A DNA stretch of 39,314 nucleotides, taken from positions 1-39,314 of the forward strand of contig DLHP01000034.1 of NCBI GenBank assembly GCA_002483285.1. The letters run 5' to 3'. The position numbers were made by a program, and so were the translations under genes. This DNA comes from Flavobacterium sp. UBA7665. GTDB taxonomy: Bacteria > Bacteroidota > Bacteroidia > Flavobacteriales > Flavobacteriaceae. Shown in pieces: positions 33,217 to 39,314 of this stretch (positions within the stretch are counted from its first letter, which is position 1; every line of letters starts with the position of its first letter). The notes under the pieces were generated by a model, which searched no databases, was not told the origin of the DNA, and was given only the letters and a program-made list of their open reading frames with translations.

Positions 33217-34458
33217 CTATTCGTAACGCAAAGCTTCTATCGGATCCAGTCGTGACGCTTTCAAAGCAGGATACGAACCCGAAATGATTGCTACAAAAAA
33301 AGTGGTTACGAAAGCCGCGATGATTGCGCCCCAAGGTGTGACGAATACAAATTCAAGTAGGGTGGCAATACCGTATCCGGCCGAAATCCCGAGCAAAATC
33401 CCGAGCAAACCACCCAATTGCCCAATGACGAGCGTCTCGATAAAAAATTGCGTCGCAATCGTGCCGCGTTTGGCGCCCAATGCTTTCCTCACGCCGATTT
33501 CGCGCGTGCGCTCGGTGACCGAAACCAGCATGATGTTCATGAGTGCAATCGAAGATCCGAAAATTGTGATGATTCCAATCACCCAGGCCGAAAGCCCGAG
33601 GTATTGCGTGATGTCGAGGATTTTGTTGATGAGGTCGTCGCTTCTCGAAATCCCAAAATTATTTTCCTTGACCGGACTCAATTTCCTAACCCTTCGCATG
33701 GTGCTGTTGGCCTGGTCTATGGCCTGGTCGAGTAGTTCTTTCTTGTCCACCATCACACTTACCGTATAGTTGATGTTTGGTGTAGTAAAAAGCGAGCGCA
33801 CTACCTGTATCGGAATCAGTACGCGCAAATCCTGGCTGTTGCCAAAAGTCGATCCTTTTTCCTTGAGCACACCGATGACCTTGAATTTGGCGCCTCGAAT
33901 CGAGATGACCTTGTCAATCGGGTTCACATCCTTGAGCAAATCCTTTTCAAAATCCGAACCGACGACGCAGGAGTACGTATTGTTCGATACATCGAAACCT
34001 GTAAAATTGCGGCCTTTGGCAATCTCGAGTCCCGAGTTCACTACAAAATGTTCATCGACACCCATGACGGTAATTTCAGGGTCGGTTTTTCGGGATTCAA
34101 ATTTCACCTCGGCATTGGTGACCGCCGTAAACGACAGCGCGGTATGGGTAAAAGGGAAATTGTATTTGTCTTTAAACGCGACGGCTTCGGGATACGAAAT
34201 AATCGGGTTGACCACTTCGCGTTCGCCACCACCAAACCGGCGGGTTTCAAATGCGTATTGCTGTACATTGAATGTGTTGGAGCCCATCGACGCGAAATTG
34301 GTCGACAGCGTATTTTCGAGCGCGGCCACAACGGTAAGGATGCAAACGAGCGCCGTGATTCCGATGGCGATGATCAAAACGGTCAATATGGTGCGCAACA
34401 ACTGGGTCCGGATAGAACCCAAAGCGATACGAATGTTTTCTTTTAAAAGCTTGAACAT
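33217..34458 (-). CDS. MacB/FtsX-type ABC transporter permease
   Basis: A 413-residue permease with the MacB plan: one membrane helix (about 20-42), a large periplasmic domain (about 45-275), then three more helices near 285-410. The coupling loop VTERTREIGVRKALGAKRGTI is the typical sequence of this family. Such permeases work by mechanotransmission in export or lipoprotein extraction. No ATP-binding protein or membrane-fusion partner is adjacent, so it must pair with a subunit encoded elsewhere. The frame opens at a TTG two codons earlier; the ATG at 34458 is taken. Confidence 0.92.
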   Translation of the reverse strand: MFKLLKENIRIALGSIRTQLLRTILTVLIIAIGITALVCILTVVAALENTLSTNFASMGSNTFNVQQYAFETRRFGGGEREVVNPIISYPEAVAFKDKYNFPFTHTALSFTAVTNAEVKFESRKTDPEITVMGVDEHFVVNSGLEIAKGRNFTGFDVSNNTYSCVVGSDFEKDLLKDVNPIDKVISIRGAKFKVIGVLKEKGSTFGNSQDLRVLIPIQVVRSLFTTPNINYTVSVMVDKKELLDQAIDQANSTMRRVRKLSPVKENNFGISRSDDLINKILDITQYLGLSAWVIGIITIFGSSIALMNIMLVSVTERTREIGVRKALGAKRGTIATQFFIETLVIGQLGGLLGILLGISAGYGIATLLEFVFVTPWGAIIAAFVTTFFVAIISGSYPALKASRLDPIEALRYE

Positions 34459-34559
34459 GGCCAATTTTAAGATGCTACTAAATTAGCATTTTGGTTGATT
34501 ACTTCTGCGGTTTGGCGGCTTTTTCCCAAATTAAATTTTTAATATTGTAGGTTAAACAC

Positions 34560-37244
34560 ATGCCGATGCCATTCTCCTTTTTAAGACCGACACTTTCCCT
34601 TTTCTTATTGTGTGCTGCCGCCGCAATCGCTCAAACCGGAAAGCCGATTTACCAAACAGACGCTTATACTGTATATAAGGATGCGGTGCTGCAGCAACAA
34701 TTTACGGCGCGGGCCATTTCAGGAACCGAGTTGACTTCTAACTACCAAAGCCCGCAAAATCTTTCGGTTTCGTCTAAAATTATCTTCAAGTTTAGTATCA
34801 ACGGCAAGGACAATGAAATGACGCCGGGAGTTGACCACCAGTTCAATTTCACTGCAGGACATAAGGAGACGCCGCTGATCAAGTTTGGCAGCCAGCTCAA
34901 ATTCGATGACTCGAACGAAACTGCAATTTCGCCCGACAGTCCGCTCAAAATCAAGCTTGACCTACGCGACGTATTGGCCGAGATTCAATCCAAAGGCTAT
35001 TTCACGACTTTTAAAGGCGACAAAATTTTCAAGGACGATTTCAAACACGTCTATATTGCCGGAGCCACCGCGCCACTTTCATGGGATTTCGACAACTTGC
35101 ACCAAAAGCCCGAGCTCGAGATGAAAGATCCCGATGGCGATGGGATTTACGAAACGACCTTAGTTTTTAACGCACAAAAAGACAAGAAGCAAACCGACGG
35201 ACACTGGAAACTCAGTAAAAATGTATCGCAATTTCCGCAATACCAATCGGATTACCTGCTTTCGGATGCCTTGTACAACCTGGCTTTAGAGGAAATGGAC
35301 AACGCGGTCGAGAAAGATTCTACGTTCAGGACAGGCAAGGAATGGGCAGGTGTCTGGACGCGCGACATCAGCTACAGCATCATCCTTTCTATGGCGTATT
35401 TGCAACCCAAAGTGGCGATGAACAGTTTGATGAAGAAAGTCAACGCCAACCAAAGAATCATTCAGGATACCGGAACTGGCGGCGCGTATCCTTGCTCTAC
35501 CGACCGCATCGTTTGGGCGACTGCAGCTTTTGAAGTGTACAAAACAACGGGAAGCAAAGACTGGCTCGAAAAGGCCTACACGATCATCAAGAATTCGATT
35601 GAAGACGATTATACCGTGGCTTACGATTATGAAACCGGACTCGTACGCGGCGAATCGTCGTTCCTCGACTGGCGCGAACAAACCTACCCCAAATGGATGC
35701 AGCCCGCCGACATCTTCGAATCTCAAAATCTGGCCACCAACGCGGTGCATTACCAGGCCAACGTGATTTTATCGCAGATGGCGCTTTACCTGAACCAACG
35801 CGACGTCTCGAAAAAGCATGCGGCAATGGCCGAAAAAATTAAAAACGGAATCAACACCTATTTGTGGATGCCCGAAAAAGGCTATTACGCACAATTTCTA
35901 TATGGGCGCAATTTCAAGACCGTGTCGCCAAAAGCGGAGGCGCTCGGTGAATCGCTATGCGTTTTGTTTGGTATCGCCGATGCCCAAAAAGCGGCTTCGA
36001 TTGTGGCAAAATCGCCGGTTACGGCTTTCGGGAATACGTGTATTTATCCACAAATTCCAGGTATTCCGCCGTACCACAATGACGCGGTTTGGCCTTTTGT
36101 ACAATCGTATTGGGCGATGGCTTCGGCAAAGGCTGGGAATTCGGCTTCGGTTATGGAATCGATTGCTGCGGTGTATCGTCCGGCGGCGCTGTTCCTGACC
36201 AACAAGGAAAATTTTGTAGCGTCGAACGGGGATTTTGCCGGTACGCAAATCAATTCGAGCAATATGCTTTGGAGTCTTTCGGGTAGTATTGCGCTCGTGC
36301 ATAAGGTGTTGTTCGGGATTGAATTCGAAAGCCATAAGTTGGTATTCCATCCGTTTGTCCCCAAGGAACTTGAAGGTACGCGCAGGCTCACGAATTTCAA
36401 ATACAAGGGTCTGGTGCTTGATATTGAGGTGCAAGGTTTTGGCAATCAAATCAAGACTTTCCTGCTCGATGGCAAACCGTCCAAACCTGAAATTTGGGGC
36501 GACCATTCGGGAAAACACAGTATCAAAATCGTCCTGACGCAATCCAAGGCAGATACTTCAAAAATCAACAAAGTGACGAATTACTTCACACCAGAAACGC
36601 CACTGGTGGCTGTAAAGGACAATCAACTCTATTGGGCGCCGATTGGAAACGCCACAACATACCAAATCCTAAGAAACGGGAAGCTGGTCGCGCAAATCTC
36701 GGATACGAATTATCAGATTGCCTATCAAAATTACGCCGAGTACCAAGTGATTGCGGTTGATAAAAATGAAGTCGGGTCTTTTGCGAGCGAGCCTTTGGTA
36801 GTATCGAAACCCGAATCGACGATTGCGTATGAAGTTGAAAATGGATACCCAAAATCGACACAGGATTACAAAGGTTTTTCGGGTGATGGTTTTGTCGAGA
36901 CTTCAAAAACCGTGAACGCTAAAATGCAGTTCGAAGTTGACGTTCCACAAACGGGAACCTATGCAATAGATTTTCGCTACGCCAACGGAAACGGCCCGAC
37001 GAACACCGAAAACAAATGCGCAATCCGCAGTTTAAGGAAGGACGAGAAATTCCTCGGAACCTTTGTTTTTCCGCAACGCGGCGTGCAGGAATGGAGCAAT
37101 TGGGGTTGGAGCAACAGCGTCAAAATCCAACTCGAAAAAGGGAATCATTTCCTAACGCTGATTTTGGATTCGGCTGATGAGAACATGAATGGAATAGTCA
37201 ACCAAGCGATGATCGATCAATTACGGCTTACGAAAATCGATTGA
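34560..37244 (+). CDS. Secreted (alpha/alpha)6-barrel glycoside hydrolase with carbohydrate-binding end
   Basis: An 894-residue exported enzyme. After the signal peptide (residues 1-24) come a beta-sandwich region (about 25-220, including HVYIAGATAPLSWDFDN, similar to starch-binding-like modules), a six-hairpin catalytic barrel (about 230-620, starting EWAGVWTRDISYSI), a fibronectin III-like module (about 690-760) and a C-terminal CBM6/35-like lectin domain (about 765-894). The barrel resembles the MGH1/GH63/GH37 superfamily; the exact family and sugar cannot be fixed by eye. There is no T9SS sorting domain, so it is probably periplasmic or released by another route. No SusC/SusD genes are beside it. 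Confidence 0.75.
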   Translation: MPMPFSFLRPTLSLFLLCAAAAIAQTGKPIYQTDAYTVYKDAVLQQQFTARAISGTELTSNYQSPQNLSVSSKIIFKFSINGKDNEMTPGVDHQFNFTAGHKETPLIKFGSQLKFDDSNETAISPDSPLKIKLDLRDVLAEIQSKGYFTTFKGDKIFKDDFKHVYIAGATAPLSWDFDNLHQKPELEMKDPDGDGIYETTLVFNAQKDKKQTDGHWKLSKNVSQFPQYQSDYLLSDALYNLALEEMDNAVEKDSTFRTGKEWAGVWTRDISYSIILSMAYLQPKVAMNSLMKKVNANQRIIQDTGTGGAYPCSTDRIVWATAAFEVYKTTGSKDWLEKAYTIIKNSIEDDYTVAYDYETGLVRGESSFLDWREQTYPKWMQPADIFESQNLATNAVHYQANVILSQMALYLNQRDVSKKHAAMAEKIKNGINTYLWMPEKGYYAQFLYGRNFKTVSPKAEALGESLCVLFGIADAQKAASIVAKSPVTAFGNTCIYPQIPGIPPYHNDAVWPFVQSYWAMASAKAGNSASVMESIAAVYRPAALFLTNKENFVASNGDFAGTQINSSNMLWSLSGSIALVHKVLFGIEFESHKLVFHPFVPKELEGTRRLTNFKYKGLVLDIEVQGFGNQIKTFLLDGKPSKPEIWGDHSGKHSIKIVLTQSKADTSKINKVTNYFTPETPLVAVKDNQLYWAPIGNATTYQILRNGKLVAQISDTNYQIAYQNYAEYQVIAVDKNEVGSFASEPLVVSKPESTIAYEVENGYPKSTQDYKGFSGDGFVETSKTVNAKMQFEVDVPQTGTYAIDFRYANGNGPTNTENKCAIRSLRKDEKFLGTFVFPQRGVQEWSNWGWSNSVKIQLEKGNHFLTLILDSADENMNGIVNQAMIDQLRLTKID

Positions 37245-37513
37245 GGTTTAGCGCGTTGGTTTACTTTAACAATAGCGGTAGTTTTTCCGCTAGGAGGGGA
37301 TTTGAAAAAATTGTAACTTACCTTCAGGGAAGGGGTTATTGCGTCCCTAAGAAATTTTAATGATATCCCAAATGCAGAAATTCTGGACAGTTTGTTAATC
37401 TTCAAATCAGTAATCCGTTTTACATTTATTCAGGGCGATGCGTAACTTTTAAAAACCACAACCAAATTTCGGCTAAAAAGTAAGATATTTGCAGTCTCAA
37501 AACTAAAGCAGCA
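37245..37513. other. Gap before hisS with no recognisable element
   Basis: Two hundred and sixty-nine bases. A weak 5-bp hairpin at 37274-37291 lacks a T tail. A GATATTTG at about 37486 is near a -7 box but misses the first base. Nothing else is seen. Confidence 0.4.
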
Positions 37514-38884
37514 ATGGCAGCAAAACCCAGCATACCTAAAGGAACCCGTGATTTTTCACCCGTAGAAGTAGCCAAAAGGCAATACATCATGCAAATCATC
37601 AAAACGCATTTTGAGCAGTTTGGATACCAGCCCATTGAGACGCCGTCTTTTGAGAATTCGGAGACGCTGATGGGAAAATATGGGGAAGAAGGCGATCGGT
37701 TGATTTTTAAGATTTTGAATTCTGGGGATTACCTTGCCAAAGCCGATGCAAACGTGTTGCAGAACAAGGAAAGTAACAAGCTCACTTCGAGTATTTCAGA
37801 AAAAGCGCTCCGTTACGACCTCACAGTTCCCTTCGCACGCTACGTCGTTCAAAACCAAAGCGACATTGTTTTTCCATTCAAACGCTACCAAATACAGCCG
37901 GTTTGGCGTGCCGACCGTCCGCAGAAAGGACGCTTCCGCGAGTTTTACCAATGCGATGCCGATGTGGTCGGATCCACTTCATTGTGGCAAGAAGTAGAAT
38001 TGGTGCAATTGTACGATGCCGTGTTCAGCGCACTTGGGCTTAAAGGCGTGACCATTAAAATCAACAACCGCAAAATACTCTCCGGGATTGCCGAAGTCAT
38101 CGGAGCCAAAGACAAACTCATCGATTTTACTGTCGCGCTCGACAAACTCGACAAGATAGGTGAGGACGGCGTGAAAAAGGAAATGGTCGAGAAAGGCATT
38201 GCCGAAGCCGCGATCGAGAAGGTGCAACCGTTGTTCCATTTCACGGGAAGCATCTCTCAGAAAATAGAAAAATTATCCGAGTTGCTTGCGTCTTCCGAAG
38301 AAGGCAAAAAAGGCATCGAAGAATTGCGTTTCATCTGCGACAACATACAAAAACTCGGCCTCAAGGACGCCATTTTAGACCTCGATGTCACCTTGGCGCG
38401 AGGGCTCAACTATTACACCGGCGCCATTTTCGAGGTTGCGCCACCAGCCAAAGTGTCGATGGGTTCTATCGGCGGCGGCGGGCGTTACGACGACCTTACC
38501 GGGATTTTCGGGCTCAAGGACATGAGCGGCGTGGGGATTTCATTTGGCCTTGACCGCATTTACCTCGTGATCGAGGAGTTGGATTTGTTCCCACAAACCG
38601 TCTCGTCGACCTCCAAAGCGCTGTTCATCAATTACGGCGAAACCGAAGCCTTTTATGCCATGCAGGCGATGGCTCGATTGCGCGATGCCGGCATCAAAGT
38701 CGAGCTGTATCCCGACGCCGCCAAAATCGGGAAGCAGTTTACCTATGCCGACAAACGCGGGATTCCTTACGCCGTCGTGGTTGGCGAAACCGAAATGCAG
38801 AACAATCAATTTGGGTTGAAAAACCTGGCGAGTGGCGAACAGGTGATGGTTGATTTTGAGGGGTTGAGGGAAGGGTTGTTGTAG
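37514..38884 (+). CDS. hisS: Histidyl-tRNA synthetase
   Basis: A class II synthetase of 456 residues that charges tRNA-His. Motif 1 lies near residues 30-45, motif 2 is RFREFYQCDAD (140-150), and the histidine-specific loop is RGLNYYTG with motif 3 in GISFGLDR further on. LRYDLTVPFARY (99-110) is also diagnostic. It is slightly longer than E. coli HisS (424), as common in Bacteroidota. A dispersed palindromic element begins at its stop codon. Confidence 0.97.
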   Translation: MAAKPSIPKGTRDFSPVEVAKRQYIMQIIKTHFEQFGYQPIETPSFENSETLMGKYGEEGDRLIFKILNSGDYLAKADANVLQNKESNKLTSSISEKALRYDLTVPFARYVVQNQSDIVFPFKRYQIQPVWRADRPQKGRFREFYQCDADVVGSTSLWQEVELVQLYDAVFSALGLKGVTIKINNRKILSGIAEVIGAKDKLIDFTVALDKLDKIGEDGVKKEMVEKGIAEAAIEKVQPLFHFTGSISQKIEKLSELLASSEEGKKGIEELRFICDNIQKLGLKDAILDLDVTLARGLNYYTGAIFEVAPPAKVSMGSIGGGGRYDDLTGIFGLKDMSGVGISFGLDRIYLVIEELDLFPQTVSSTSKALFINYGETEAFYAMQAMARLRDAGIKVELYPDAAKIGKQFTYADKRGIPYAVVVGETEMQNNQFGLKNLASGEQVMVDFEGLREGLL

Positions 38885-38978
38885 CTGTTTCCCGCTTTCC
38901 GTTTCAATCTTTTTGCGGCTCCGCTGCGCTGCGCCGCAAAAAGGATTTCCACTTCAATCGGGGCTATGCTGCCGCAGG
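38883..38978 (+). repeat. Dispersed palindromic element, copy C
   Basis: A perfect 10-bp inverted repeat TTTTTGCGGC (38910-38919) and GCCGCAAAAA (38933-38942) around a 13-base centre, with longer imperfect flanks (AATC against GGATT with one bulged G). Family members are at 18112-18195 and 31103-31250. Confidence 0.7.
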
Positions 38979-38979
38979 C

Positions 38980-39072
38980 TTTCTTTTGTCTTGATACAAA
39001 TCGAGGAACGAGATTCAGCGAACACCAAAAAACAAATATTATTTTGGTGAGCTAAAAGAAACAAAAGATCAA
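38980..39072. repeat. Interrupted TTTTGTCTTGATACAAAA-type repeat
   Basis: TTCTTTTGTCTTGATACAAA at 38981-39000 and AAAAGAAACAAAAGATCAA at 39054-39072 look like halves of one intergenic repeat, split by 53 bases (39001-39053) that carry their own 8-bp hairpin CACCAAAA / TTTTGGTG (39023-39030 with 39042-39049). Confidence 0.45.
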
Positions 39073-39073
39073 T

Positions 39074-39208
39074 GGCCTCCGGATAAAAAGCTAAAAACTA
39101 CCTCGCAAAAGCGGGCGCTTGCTGAGCCGTTCGCCTTGCAGGCTCACTCTTAACGCTGCGCGCTGCCGCTTTTACTCGTTGTTTTTCACGTTTTTTCCCC
39201 GAACGGCC
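39074..39208. repeat. Long imperfect palindrome bounded by GGCC
   Basis: The left arm begins GGCCTCCGGATAAAAAGC (39074) and the right arm ends with TTTTTTCCCCGAACGGCC (39208); further in, CTCGCAAAAGCGGGCGC on the left mirrors GCGCTGCCGCTTTTACTCG on the right. Total length is 135 bases with arms near 45-50. There is no coding sense in either strand. Confidence 0.6.
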
Positions 39209-39214
39209 AGCCAG

Positions 39215-39270
39215 TTAGGAAGTATCTATTTTATTTTTCGCTGGCTGCGCTGCACGAAAAATCCTCCTAA
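39215..39270. repeat. Nested hairpin TTAGGA...TCCTAA
   Basis: Outer arms TTAGGA (39215-39220) and TCCTAA (39265-39270) enclose a perfect 8-bp inverted repeat ATTTTTCG (39233-39240) and CGAAAAAT (39255-39262). Confidence 0.55.
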
Positions 39271-39314
39271 GAAAGTTCTCTAATCAAAGGAGGAATCATC
39301 CGGTTTAGAATTTT

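Noticed and set aside
1..39314. tRNA, rRNA, CRISPR arrays and intact insertion sequences.
   Set aside because: None were recognised on either strand; the repeats present are single palindromes, not regularly spaced arrays.

Overview
The window looks like chromosomal DNA of a Flavobacterium-like member of the Flavobacteriaceae (Bacteroidota). The evidence is: a type IX secretion (T9SS) C-terminal sorting domain at the left edge; repeated TAnnTTTG -7 promoter boxes with poor Shine-Dalgarno signals; a 482-residue GAPDH with an N-terminal extension; a dnaA gene with no dnaN beside it; and a tiny secreted protein with a C-terminal sorting-type tail. Most genes are housekeeping. No tRNA, rRNA, CRISPR array, intact insertion sequence or prophage was seen.

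Layout. 1-750: the end of a T9SS cargo gene, its terminator, and about 460 bp that holds what looks like a decayed coding remnant. 751-2681 (minus): a small PID-CTERM-like protein and release factor 3 (prfC). 2982-8143 (plus): an envelope-foldase operon of a double-parvulin PPIase, a SurA-like lipoprotein with no recognisable parvulin core and a SurA-like PPIase, followed by a MoxR AAA ATPase. 8232-13170: a divergent locus. On minus are a membrane-anchored protein with the copper-ligand spacing of peptidylglycine monooxygenase (PHM) and a GT39-type glycosyltransferase. On plus are two tandem acyltransferase-3 paralogues, the second of which has lost its catalytic His and Glu. 13429-19808: aconitase, a metallophosphoesterase, an APC amino-acid permease and the long GAPDH. 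19949-25552: a DegP/HtrA protease, then dapF, a GNAT acetyltransferase, mltG, a DUF2279-like protein and a lysozyme-fold protein, a set leaning toward peptidoglycan synthesis and turnover. 25604-28245 (minus): dnaA, a low-molecular-weight phosphatase and a tetrapyrrole-methylase-type methyltransferase, tightly packed. 28446-32123: a thioesterase, a YigZ/IMPACT protein, a HAD hydrolase, ribD and prmC. 32204-34458: a small eRF1/pelota-like protein, an unknown secreted protein and an orphan MacB/FtsX-type permease. 34560-38884: a large secreted glycoside hydrolase and hisS. 38885-39314: a mosaic of palindromic repeats.

The parts most worth a second look are three. The first is the GT39 / PHM-like / acyltransferase / pseudo-acyltransferase locus at 8.2-13.2 kb, a plausible uncharacterised surface-glycan or lipid modification module. 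The second is a family of oriented palindromic intergenic elements, three copies in this window, that keep the same one-base arm asymmetry. The third is a roughly 45-nt leader motif shared by the foldase operon and the amino-acid permease.
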